A stretch of DNA of 64,000 nucleotides, taken from positions 868,001 to 932,000 of the forward strand of contig JANUWI010000009.1 of NCBI GenBank assembly GCA_025504975.1, written 5' to 3'. The notes beneath the pieces are model-generated. The model ran no database searches. It was not told where the DNA came from and saw nothing but the letters and a program-made list of their open reading frames with translations. Made by a program: the position numbers and the translations under genes. This stretch comes from Plenodomus lindquistii. Its lineage: Eukaryota > Ascomycota > Dothideomycetes > Pleosporales > Leptosphaeriaceae. This document shows positions 21,369-32,171 of this stretch, piece after piece. Positions within the stretch are counted from its first letter, which is position 1; every line of letters begins with the position of its first letter.

Positions 21369-23687
21369 CTAAACAGTGCCGGGCGAAAAGGTGGAGAGCA
21401 GGCTGATGGGCTCTCTCGTACCCACGATGTGATGCGTCGTGTTCTCAACGGCATCATACCACGTTGCTTGACAGGTAAAGTTCCGGTCAATGACCGTCAG
21501 ACCTACCTGCAAAGTGACCTCGTATTTGGGGTGACCATCCTCTTGCTCTTTCCGCTCTGACAGAGCAATCTTTTCCCGCAGTCGTTGAAGATCAAACGAA
21601 AGCACGCGAATATCGAAGACCTTGCCTGTACCAAAGAATTAGCATGTGTCGTAGACGAACGTGGCGGCAAAGATACCTCTGTTTTTGGGGTGCGACTTAG
21701 TGTAAAAATCCTCCGTACAGGAGTCCGACCCATATATGTACAGCGTCGTATTCCAAGTCTTCTGATAGGGGTCCAGGCAGAAGACATGGGCGAACTCGTC
21801 ATGATGCTGTGACTCCAGTTCACCCTGACCCTGACAAGCTGTCAGTAAGTCTTCAGTGCGCAATTCTCGCGAAGTCAGATCGCCTTACTTTCTTGATCCG
21901 CCATTGTATCGTTTTCATAACGTACCTTGCCTGAGCAAGCTTGGACCATGTAGACCTTTGTTGGAGCACATCTTCAGGGTAGTGCTTATCATCGGCTGTG
22001 CAGATGGAGACGTCATGGCCTATGCTCATCTGTGGTAGCCGTTTCGGGCCGTTGGTCCTATCTAGCCCGCGAGCCAATGTGCCAAGAGCGACAGCCGTTG
22101 CGCTGGCGCCTGGAGGCGCATAGTTAATCTTGATATTGGTGCGATGTTCCTCGTTGATGTCGTTCAGAGCATTTTTAAGGTATTCCTGCAGAGCTGGAGA
22201 ATCTCCAAATCCACCTGCGAGGAAAACTTCATCGATGGCTTGGAGCGTATCGTGTGCTTCGTCTATTTGCCTTTTCATCAGGCTCGCGATTTGCTGAAGG
22301 GGAGGTCGAAATATGTTCATCATGTCGTCGCTATCAAAAGGTCAGCGTCTTTGACGAGAGAGGTGCAGCAGGAACAACATACTAGTCGAGTACAAATCGG
22401 TGACGCATCACACGAGGATTGGTGCTGCTTTCGCGGAGGCCATGAAGGCAAAAGGGAAAGATTTTATCTTTGTCCTGTAGATTGAACAGGCGTTTGGTGT
22501 CCATCTCAAAATCCTTGATGATATAGCGATTGATAATCCAATCCAGTGAGACAATGGAGTCGTACTCAAAATCATTGACGGAGTCTTGAAGCTGCGACCG
22601 AGCAAATTCTCTTAGAGCTTCGTTGAGATCCCGAGATCCCACCGGTTCACCTGCTAGTGTAAGCTTCTCAGTATTCACAGTCTGATCCTGGCGTTCTTAC
22701 CTGAGGTCTTACTGACTTCACTGTCAAGGCGAGGCGGGCTCGACGCTGTCAGTCGGTAAGCACCGAGATCCGTCGTCCCACCACCCGCATCTATGATGAG
22801 CACTGTTGTGCCTGCCTGATACCCCACTTAGCTCACGCTCCATTGTCACACACGTCAAGTACTCACCCTCAAAGTGCGAGATCGCGATTTGAGAATCCCC
22901 AGCGCGGCCGCTTCGGCCTCTTGTACCGTAAACAGCTCAGGCGTAAGCTCGCCGTCCGAGCCCAGCCTTGAGTCTTTCATCGCTTTCTTGACGCAAGATT
23001 CCATAATTGCAATGGCCTCACAATTCCAGCAGACAGGCACACAGAAAGTCAGGTCCACTATTGGTAATGTCAATACTGTTATATGGGGTCGGGAGCGAAA
23101 ACTTCACCTTTGCTTCGATCTGTCCAAGAAAGCTTTTCAAGGAATTTCTTGATGTGGTGGAACAGTTCCGTCAGGGCGTGGCATATGACATCTGATGTTT
23201 GTTTTATTGCGCCTCTCTTTCTCAATTTCCCCACCCTGCGGAGCAATTCTTTCTTCAGCTCTAAGTGACGGTCGCTACTGTCGAGCAGTAGCTTGAAGTC
23301 AGAGATGATACCGTCTTCCGGATAGCTGGGAGGATCCTTATCAATCGGTGCAGCATTTGTCCAGGCCTCGACTTCGTAGCCTGATTTGAGGGGCAGACCG
23401 CTCCTCTTCTTCTTCATTGGGTACGCCAATCGCGACGGTATTTGTTCTCTGTTATGAGGATCCTCTGAAAACCCACTGACTAAGAGATCTTTCGTTTCGC
23501 CGTCTAGTCTCACAGCGGCCGAGCAAAAGGTAGTGCCAAAGTCTAGCCCGATTGAGAAATTTTGAGCGGGAGGCAGGGGCGGGGGCGGGGGCGGGGGTGG
23601 GGGCGGGGGTGGCCCAAAGATATAGTCCCTAACGTCAGTCTCTTTGCATGATATGTCGTGTACTCTAACTTTCTTTCGTGGTGGCAT
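21369..23687 (-). CDS. Hsp70-like (HSPA12-type) ATPase, copy B, 7 exons
   Basis: complement(join(21369..21625,21677..21830,21889..22330,22383..22650,22701..22815,22867..23057,23108..23687)), 668 aa. It is a paralogue of copy A. Phosphate-1 is GLDFGTTFCS (~47-56), phosphate-2 LIIDAGGGTTDLG (~263-275) and the adenosine loop VFLAGGFGDSP (~420-430). The N-terminus is basic (PPRKK) and carries a run of twelve prolines, then LPP, before the ATPase core. The C-terminal SDSCTEDFYTKSHPKN block and a beta-rich tail match copy A. Five introns sit at the same positions and phases as in A. One extra intron (23058-23107) precedes the TFCVPVCW segment, where copy A is uninterrupted. It is tail to tail with partner A and head to head with partner B. 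All splice sites are canonical, so it is not an obvious pseudogene. Confidence 0.85.
23568..23613 (+). repeat. G-rich tract encoding poly-proline of Hsp70-like copy B
   Basis: Repeated GGGGGC/GGGGGT units on the plus strand, with at least six runs of four or more G. The gene reads from the minus strand, so the mRNA is C-rich and the template strand is G-rich. The tract could form a G-quadruplex in DNA. Confidence 0.8.
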
Positions 23688-24427
23688 CGTCGCTAATTGG
23701 AACCAGGTACCGCGGTAAGACTTGTGGGCGCAACACAATCAAAGATAAGTAGAGTCAAGGAAGCAAATGGATCTGAAGAAGAAGGCGTGATAACATCTAT
23801 CGTAGCAGGCGGGGACTTGACCAAAGTTATATGGCAAGACCAGGCATCAGTGGACAAACATGGCTGCAGTAGCGTGTAGCAAACAAAGTGGCAAAGAACG
23901 CGCAACGGATACCGCCTCTCATCACGTACGACGAAACATTGCAGGGGTGCCTGAACTGTAGAATTGCTTAGTTGGATGTCTTTCTATACAATACGCGGCT
24001 GTGCGCTATAGCTCATTTCAAAGCCTATCTTTACGTCCTTCTGCTCAAACTGCTTGCTAACTACTACGACTTTTTGTTGTAGAGTTATTTGGTGCTAAAG
24101 TTTGACTTGGAAAGGTTTGCGGATTTGAAATGACAAGGTAGCTCATCCTGCTGCAGCTTGACTGCAGGTTTTATGGCAAAAACGCCTCGTCGTCGCGAGT
24201 TTGAGAGCCTTTGTTCTCTCGCATAGGCAAAGAGGCGGTACGTGCATCTGCGAGCAGGCGAAGGTTGTGTGACTTACTTTGATTACCTTGGTCCCTGCTG
24301 ACTCCCATCATCTATACCTTCATACTCTATGTTACTTTTTCATTCTTCCAAGTTCCGTCGTTTGTCTGTTGTTGTTAGTATCGCCCAATCATTCGCGGGA
24401 CTCACACAGTGCAGCCACTGCGACTAG
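23688..24427. promoter_or_regulatory. Shared bidirectional promoter of cassette B
   Basis: The 740 bp between the divergent start codons of Hsp70-like B and partner B, twice the spacing of cassette A. Open frames inside are short. The distal part near partner B is T/C-rich with TTGTTG runs, fitting a 5' leader. No clear copy of the ACAATAG array of cassette A was seen. Confidence 0.5.
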
Positions 24428-26820
24428 ATGCCGACGATAAAGAGTGCCAAAATGCCGTTTACAATCGAAGAGACTGCGTTCATTCTTAGCCATGCAGATT
24501 TCTGCCAGGCTCGTGGAGAAAGTTTGAGAGACACAACAGGGAAAGCACTAGAAATTAAGACTGGAAGCTCGAAAACCTGGAGGCAAATCTACGATCACTT
24601 CTGTACTTGCTGGCGAAAGCACAGATGCAAGAAAAGAACAAAGTTTACGATACGGTATTTTGAAGAACATGGTTCAAAGTGTCTGGGCGAACTACCAGGT
24701 GAATTGAAGGCGAAGATAGCCGAGTACCGCAAGGCCTGGGACATATCAGAAGAGGCAGCTCAGGACACGACAGGATCTGAATCTACCCGTGAGACGTTAA
24801 GGCACGATGAAGACGATCAGGTCAGTACGCGGGCAGGCTGAGAGCGATGCTTGGGGCAATGCTGATTTCGGACGAGATTGAGGTCCAGCCTATTGCCAAT
24901 AACGAGCATGCAGTTTCCGAATCCGGTCATTCTGATGAAGAAGAAGAGAATGATGATCAAGAAGATTGTGATTACGATTTGACCGACGACGAACCTGCTA
25001 TACAGGTCGACTCGAGCTTTAATGCCGACAAGGCCCCTAAACCACCATCAAACAGGAGGCGGCTCATCGAACTATCGGATGACGACCAGCCCGCACAAAC
25101 TGAAGGCACCCAGGTAGCCAGGGCGCATACTCCGGTATGTTGCAGCTAGTGATCCCATACTATCAACAGTACTCATGCATCTATAGTACGCCGATTGCAC
25201 CACCAAGAAGCGATCCTGCGACAAGCAAGCCCCGTGTGACCGATCTATCGGGGAAGGGACAGGTCATATATTCGATTCTTCCTTCTAGCTCCAGACATGC
25301 TCTGCTGACACGTTCCAGACCGTACACAATCGATATTGCGAAGCAAGCACGCCCTCAAAGCCCAAAAGGTTCCCAATCCAAAGAAACCGAGACTTTCAAT
25401 TGCACTGCCGCAGAAGTCACGTACTTTGACTGGGGACGCGCCTGCCGTGGTGCCGTACGATCGTCACCCCCCTCCTACTCGCCACCCCTCCTCTCTACTG
25501 TCCCTCGGGGCCGGAGTCGAGTCACGGCGCATGGTCGAGCCGGCCGCAGCTGCACCACCGCTCATCACAGATGAGCAGTTGGACCAAAGGGTCAACGATG
25601 CCGTACAGAAGATCCTGAGTGACGGATTTGATGTTCAATGCAAGCTTTTGTGGGATACTGTGTTTTGGATGATGGAGAGAATCCTGTCCTCTGGACCAGG
25701 CATACCGGCCGCAATCAAAAGTACTGTACATGATCTCAAAAGGATGCACAGACAGAATCCCAACGAAATGGTCGGCAAAATGACTGAGCGCCTCGTAGAG
25801 TTGGAGACGCAATTAGCTTGTATGCAAGAGGGATTGGACAAGCTCACTGGATACAGGGATTACAACAATGAGAGCATCGATGAGCCAGCCGATCGCAATG
25901 ACATTGATCGAGAGTGGAGAGCTCTTCGGAGATGCATTACAGATGTTGTGGGAACTGAATCGGACCCTTTGACACCGACAGCATGTGTCTTGATTGACGC
26001 CAAAGTGGATGAACTGCTCTACAGCAACGTTCCTGACGATGAACTTGACGACTGGATCGAAGACTTTGCTGGCCGAATTGAGCAGGGATACGGGTATCAG
26101 ATAGTGATGGGTGCAATGCTCTGCCGATGGGTGTTTGGCACTCCAGATGCTATGCACCCAGACATGCGCGGCGAAATGTTGATGGAGTCGTACGAGTCAG
26201 AGAAGACAGGTACATGCCCTGTCAATTTTGCTAGCCACAATGGTCAGGTTACTAATATGTGCTCAGCCGGCGGTCTATCACGCGTACATGAGCGCGACAA
26301 GATCAACATGAAATTACTCTTCAACAAGTTGGTCGACGCCAAAGATGAGTCCCAGTTTGCCAAAGGCTGCAAGTACCTAGAAGCCGGAATGGCTAAACGC
26401 TTCATGGACATGGCTGCCAAAATCTGCAACTACGATACCCCAGTGACTGAATTGACGGACCCCGTGGAGTTTATCAATCGCGCCGTCAAGCTGAAGCGGA
26501 AGCTCATGGTCAGCCCCTTGGACTATCGGATTCGCTACTACCGTCCCGGCTCATCGTACAACCAGCTTTGGATGCAGGCTGTGGATGCTCGAGGCTATGA
26601 GGTGGTGCCTACTGTTGCAGCAGAGGAAGCAAAGACCAAGCGTGTAGTGACGTGTCTCTTTCCTGCTATCACGGAGCAAAAGGCGAAGCCGTTTGACGAG
26701 ACTGCTGGGGTTGCTGCGGCTTTGCTTTCAAGTAAGAGGCTCTTGCCGACACGGAGAGAGAGGAACGACTTCAGCGCACGTTGTGCCGCCACGTCCAGGG
26801 CTGTGGTCATGTTAGGATGA
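24428..26820 (+). CDS. Hsp70-partner protein B, paralogue of partner A, 5 exons
   Basis: join(24428..24820,24889..25134,25187..25262,25319..26209,26267..26820), 719 aa. The N-terminus repeats the pattern of partner A (FTIEETAFILSHADFC, IYDHFCTCWRK, YFEEHGSKCL). The disordered middle is strongly acidic (SDEEEENDDQEDCDYD) and carries RRRLIELSDDD near residue 190, again SUMO-interaction-like. A small third exon encodes a Cys/Lys-rich segment (YADCTTKKRSCDK). The second half holds a helical coiled region, MLCRWVFGTPDAM and LMVSPLDYRIRYYRPGSSY, aligned with LLCRWVF and the DYR block of A. The last intron (57 bp, TACTAAT branch site) is at the same site and phase as in A and is a multiple of three, so reading through gives 19 extra residues. 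Exon 3 is the least certain part. Confidence 0.75.
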
Positions 26821-27153
26821 GGTCAGAAGTTTGCTGTATGTAGTGGATCGTGGAGTGTGCAGCACTGTTATTCGACTAGCGATGATATCAATCGAAGTGC
26901 ATGAAGTTGATGGCTGATGCATGTCCCTGTCGTTAGCGCGGCTAGGTACAAGTAACGTGACAGGTGTCAGGGCGATGCGGGCAGGCAGGCGGTGGAGCAC
27001 CGGCCATGTTCCGCCCGATTCTAGAAACCGTCGACATCACCACCACCACCATCCCTCTCGCGGCCTCACCCACGCGCGCTGCCGGCGTCGTCGCTTTTCC
27101 TGGCCGCCACACTCCACGCTCGCGGCCTCTGCCGCCACATATCCGCCGTCATC
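26821..27153. other. Intergenic, promoter of yme1
   Basis: The 333 bp between the partner B stop and the yme1 start. It is GC-rich near the right end, with a short CACCAC run. Nothing else was recognised. Confidence 0.5.
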
Positions 27154-29512
27154 ATGGCCTTCCACGCGCCTGTCGCTGCCCGCGTACGTGTCGCCACGAG
27201 TGCCTGCTGGTGCATCGCGTCATGGAAACCTGTTGCTAACATGAGGACAGAAGGCTCTCTCCCTCGCTTCCGGATCACACTCCATCATGTCCGCTGTCCT
27301 GAGGGCCCCAATGCAAGGCCTCGCCCCCAAGTCTGCGTCCATGGGCGTCCGACAGTACATGCACAAGGCACCACTGCGCCCGTATCTGCCCTCGCCATCT
27401 CAATCGACCCCCACTGCTCCGTCTGCAACACTCTTCGGCGCCCTCAAGGCACGCAGCTTGTCCACCCTGTCTCGCAACGGCCCTCTCTCTCAGCTGCGCC
27501 CTCTGTCTAGGCCCGGCATGGTCGGCCTCAACCTCGTCCACCAGCGTTCGCTATTCGGCGGTCCGTCCCAGGACCAGCTCGCCCGTCTCGAAGAAGCCGC
27601 CCTCAACAACCCAAACAGCGCGTCCTCTCAGGCTTCCTTCTACTCTGCTCTGATGCGCGCCAACATGCCGCAAATCATCGTCAGCCGCTACAACACCGGC
27701 CAGTTCGCAACCAACGCGGCCGTGGACCGACTCTACAACACTGCGCTGCAGAAGATTGGACAGGCTGGCAACGTGCAGGGCGGGCAGGGTCTATCCTCGC
27801 ACGGCGTGCAGGCTGTCGCTCAGGCCGTGGGCGCCAACGCCAGCGCCGGTCACATCGGCAAAGTCGGTGGCGGCACAGGTGGCAAGAGCGATCCTGTCTA
27901 CGTGGTCGTCGAGGAGTCTCTCAAGAGCGTCATCTTCAAGTGGGTCCGATGGGCCATTGGTTTTGCTCTGGCTGCTTATGTCTCCCTGATTCTGATTACT
28001 CTCTTCGTCGAGTCCAGCGGTGTACTCAAGAAAGTTGGCGGTGGCACTAGTGCTGAAGTCCGCCCAGAGCACCAGAACACCCGTTTCAGCGATGTCCACG
28101 GATGCGACGAAGCCAAAGAAGAGCTGCTCGATGTGGTCGACTTCCTCAAGAACCCCGACAAGTACAACAAGCTCGGTGGACGTCTCCCCAAGGGTGTCCT
28201 TCTGATTGGCCCTCCTGGTACTGGCAAAACCCTCCTTGCGCGTGCCGTCGCTGGAGAAGCTGGTGTGCCATTCTTCTACATGTCTGGATCCGAATTCGAC
28301 GAGGTCTATGTTGGTGTTGGAGCCAAGCGTGTTCGCGAGCTCTTCACTGCTGCCCGCTCCAAGGCCCCTGCTATTGTCTTCATCGACGAACTCGACGCTA
28401 TAGGCGGAAAGCGCAAGTCACGCGACGCAAACTACCACCGACAGACTCTTAACCAGCTCCTCAACGATCTCGACGGTTTTGACCAGAGCACCGGTGTCAT
28501 CTTCATTGCTGCAACCAATCATCCCGAACTTCTCGATTCCGCCTTGACTCGCCCTGGACGCTTTGATCGTCACGTACAAGTCGAGCTCCCGGATGTAGGA
28601 GGTCGCCTGGCTATCCTCAAGTACCACACTAAGAAGATTCGCTTGAACCCTGAAATCGATCTGTCTACCATCGCGCGCGGTACCCCCGGCTTCTCTGGCG
28701 CCGAACTCGAGAACCTCGCAAACTCTGCTGCTATTCGTGCTTCCAAACTCCAGGCTAAATTTGTATCGCTCACAGACCTTGAATGGGCCAAGGACAAGAT
28801 TACCATGGGTTCTGAGCGCAAGAGCCGCGCAGTTCCACTACAAGACAGGATTCACACAGCTTATCACGAAGGCGGCCACGCCTTGGTCGGTCTCTTTACT
28901 AAGGGCTACAGCGATGTTCACAAGGCTACCATTCTCCCCCGAGGACACGCCGCTGGTATCACATTCTTCCTTCCTCAGGAAGAGCACCACCACACCCGCC
29001 AACAGTACATTCGCCAATTGCAAGTCTGCATGGGCGGCAAAATGGCCGAAGAGATCATCTTCGGCGCCGACAATGTCGCTGACGGTGCGTCTGGCGACAT
29101 CCAACAAGCTACCTCGCTCGCATACTCCATGGTCACGGCATGCGGTTTCTCTGACGTGCTTGGCAATGTCGACTTCAAGTCCAATTACGACATGGTCTCT
29201 CCAGAGACCAAACGCCTCATCGACAACGAGGTACGAAGACTGATCGATGAAGCGAAATCGAGCGCGAGAACATTGCTGTTGTCGAAACGACAAGAGCTAG
29301 ATCGGTTAGCGGATGCGCTTGTCCAGTATGAAACTCTGGACAAGGAAGAGATTTTGAAAGTTATCAAGGGTGAAGATTTGCCTGGCCGGTTGAAGTCAAT
29401 GCCAGACGCGCCGATAAAGATCCCTAACAGCGGCATCCCAGCCGTGCTACCAGCGCCGAGAGGTGGTGGTGATGACGGCACCGGTCCCCCTGGACCAGGA
29501 CTTGTTGCATGA
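27154..29512 (+). CDS. yme1: Mitochondrial i-AAA protease Yme1, 2 exons
   Basis: join(27154..27183,27251..29512), 763 aa. I chose the ATG at 27154 because a GTACGT donor and a GCTAAC...ACAG acceptor join it in frame to the long exon and extend an Arg/Ser-rich, acid-poor presequence. The ATG at 27287 would give 741 aa. Order of domains: a matrix-targeting region, a membrane span at ~241-263 (FALAAYVSLILITLF), then the AAA+ module with Walker A GPPGTGKT (~330), Walker B IVFIDELDAIG (~385) and the second region of homology (TNHPELLDSALTRPGRFD). The M41 protease domain follows with the zinc site HEGGH (~549). This FtsH-family enzyme acts as a hexamer facing the intermembrane space and degrades inner-membrane and intermembrane-space proteins. 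Length and motifs are typical. An m-AAA subunit is unlikely given the single span. Confidence 0.93.
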
Positions 29513-30616
29513 GCGCGTTCCAAAGAAATAGGAGATTGTGGAGCAGAGCAGGATGTGCGTCATACACCAAAGAGGTGCGCGGTCTGTTCCCAGCGCAGAA
29601 CTCTGATGAGCTTCGCCTTTGGGCAGCCTTTCGTTCTCGGTAGAAAAACCGGGATATGGAAGTTTTCTCATCTTTTTGTACATTATTAAAGTATGGACAG
29701 CCTTAATGGCGTTAAGCGTGGTCATCTGGTCATAGCATGCGTAGCATTCAGCGGCAGTGGTAGGAGAAGATGGATATTTTTGGATGACCAGAGGAAGACT
29801 AGAACAAGACTGACTGAAATGGAACAATAACGTACAAATGATTGAGACAGTACCACGCAAGTACGAATCATACTTTCTTAGAAGACCGATCTAATTCTAG
29901 ATACAAACATTCCATGGTCGTTCTACATAAATGCCCATGTTCAAAACTCTTGGCGATTCGGAAATTCCGGTCCTTCTTATGTATCTTCGCTCCTTCTATT
30001 ATCGTCATCGACAAGCGTCGTCTCGCAAACCAGCCGTTTCTCCTTGGCCCGCAGCAGACCGCACTGTCAACCATGTCAATACAACACTAGGTACAGTATC
30101 GATATTCTCCACTTCTTTCTCAGCGAGAGCGGGCAAAGTCAGTTAGCTTGTGAGAAGAAGCATGTCCGCGAGTATGTACAACAGTCGAACATGTTTTGTA
30201 ACAATCAAATCACGATAATATTTCAAACAAAAAGCCAAGCCCGAGTTGTATACGCGTCCCCTTTTTTTTGCGCAAGTGGACGCCTCGCCTCACCTCACCA
30301 TGGTCGTCGGGACGAGGTGCACCATCAGGTATGTTCGCAAGAAGCTGGCTCGCTCGTGGCAGTAAGTAAACACGAGGAGGGGGAGTCTGGGCCCGGCGAA
30401 CTAAACTAAATGTCCAAGTGCAGTACTGTATCCCATACAGTGCGCCTCATCGGCCAAATCGCCGCGAATCTTAGATTGCAAAGGGGAAGGAATGCAACAG
30501 CATGAGAAGAAGCTCAGAGCAAGCGTTGCCAGTAGGTGTACCTGTGCACCAAACGTTCGGCCCTGTCCCGGTTGTCGCAGTCTAGTCTGGTCCGATCTGG
30601 TGTTCTGTGCAGTCAG

Positions 30617-30636
30617 CCCCCCCTCCCCCCCCCCCC
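30617..30636 (+). repeat. Poly-C tract
   Basis: A run of C interrupted by a single T. It lies in non-coding DNA and is prone to length errors in sequencing. Confidence 0.8.
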
Positions 30637-30804
30637 GTACATAGGCATGCATGAGTGATTTTCGCGATTGGAACGGTTGGCGACAAGATCTAGAGTAGTG
30701 TACCTAACGACGGTTGGACCCTTCGTGGAGCCATGGCTCGTCTCCAACCCACCCGTGCGCACTTGTACCGTCTGGGCCGTCACTTTGTTCTAGCTGGTTC
30801 GAAG

Positions 30805-30845
30805 CGGCGGCGGCGGCGGTGGCGGTGGTGGTGGTGGTGGTGGTG
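30805..30845 (+). repeat. GGC/GGT trinucleotide repeat
   Basis: About thirteen triplets, GGC first and GGT later, in non-coding DNA. It has no link to a frame I trust. Confidence 0.8.
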
Positions 30846-32171
30846 CACGTGTTAAGTGAGAGGGCAGTCAGTTACAAGTCGCTGGGTGACGTGAGGAAAA
30901 TTCAGGGCAGCTCATTGGCTAGCGAGGGGTTTGCACGATGCAGCCATGCAGCATGCACGCAAAATGCACACTGTCCGATCAGTTCCATGACGACAATGAT
31001 GATGATGGTGGTAGGCTGTGCAAGTGCAGCGGAACAAAATGTAACAGCCCACTCTTTCTTTTGCTGTGGGAGAAATCGTGGGGTGTTCATGCACTGTAAA
31101 TCCTCCATGTATGTAGGTAAGTGGTAGAGTACTCATATTAGTGGCAGGTCATGCTTGTCATAGCACCCGCGCAGCGCGCTCAGCACAAGAAATGTCATTG
31201 CGTGAACGGCTATTTGCCATGGTCGATGGTCTAGTATTCATTCGGCTCGATGTCGTGAAATAGGAATCGCCTGGCACGCTTGTCATCAATAGCGTCTTGC
31301 GTTGTGCGGCTGGAATGTCTCCACCCTTCTGGCAGACTGGCACCCAGTGTTTTAGTGTGGTGTAGATGCCTTTGCACGCGCTCGTCATTTAACATGTGTG
31401 ACTTATTTGTACTTTGCACAAAGGACTATGAAGGTTGGTAGTAGTCGTGAGAGGGAGAGTAGTGCAGGGAAGCTTGCACCGGCTCATCACCGTCTTTCCC
31501 AGATGTAAGCTTGGAGGTGCATGCGGAGGGTCGCGCTCAACGATAGCCGGTCCAGCGGATGGCCCTATCACGGCCAACAAAATCTCTGCTTGCATGCTGG
31601 GCAGTTGATGCGGCATGGGTGGAGCTAGTTCGTCAAGTGGTATTGGTGGACTGGCGCCCTGCAGCGGGACGTCACTTTCGACGACTGCGTGTGGGTGCAA
31701 CGCTGCCGCTCATCTGCACACACTGAATGGACAGATAGAGAGCATCATTTCTGACGGAGGTCTCACAACGGCGCTGAAGAGACAAAGTCTGATTGTAATG
31801 TTTTTTCCATTTCCTTGCGAAGCCCAGCGGCTGAGAACGCCGAAAGCAATGTCTATGTTTTTCCCACATGCAACCCTTTCAATCGAAAATACTGCCCACA
31901 TCCCAGCGTATATGTAAATGACTGCCCGCACGTAGCAAAAATGGTGACTTATGTGATGCGGCCTCGAACACATGTAAACGAAAGGTTCGGGCCAGGAATA
32001 TACACAGGCGACCGAAGGTCAAGGAGGGCCATGGTGGCCAGTAGAATGGATAAAGGAAAAGATGGACTCAATGCTGCTGGTACAGTTCTACCTATACGCC
32101 AGCAGCCGTCATCAGTCGTTGCGTCATCAAAGAGACAGCGGCCAGACAAGCGCACTGCCTCTCGCAGGCGT

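Larger units (their letters stand above)
29513..32171. other. Long intergenic stretch between convergent genes
   Basis: About 2.7 kb between the yme1 and copper-fist stops. Many small frames occur, none with a domain. Two simple repeats are listed separately (poly-C and GGC/GGT). A non-coding transcript or a small gene could hide here, but I cannot support one. Confidence 0.45.

Noticed and set aside
16306..23687. The idea that the two Hsp70-like genes are broken pseudogenes, because their frames are fragmented
   Set aside because: Every break resolves into a 50-68 bp intron with GT...AG ends. Five are shared between the copies in position and phase, and all ATPase motifs remain.
30790..30806. 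GGTTCGAA resembling a tRNA B box
   Set aside because: No matching A box, acceptor stem or cloverleaf around it. It sits beside a simple GGC repeat.
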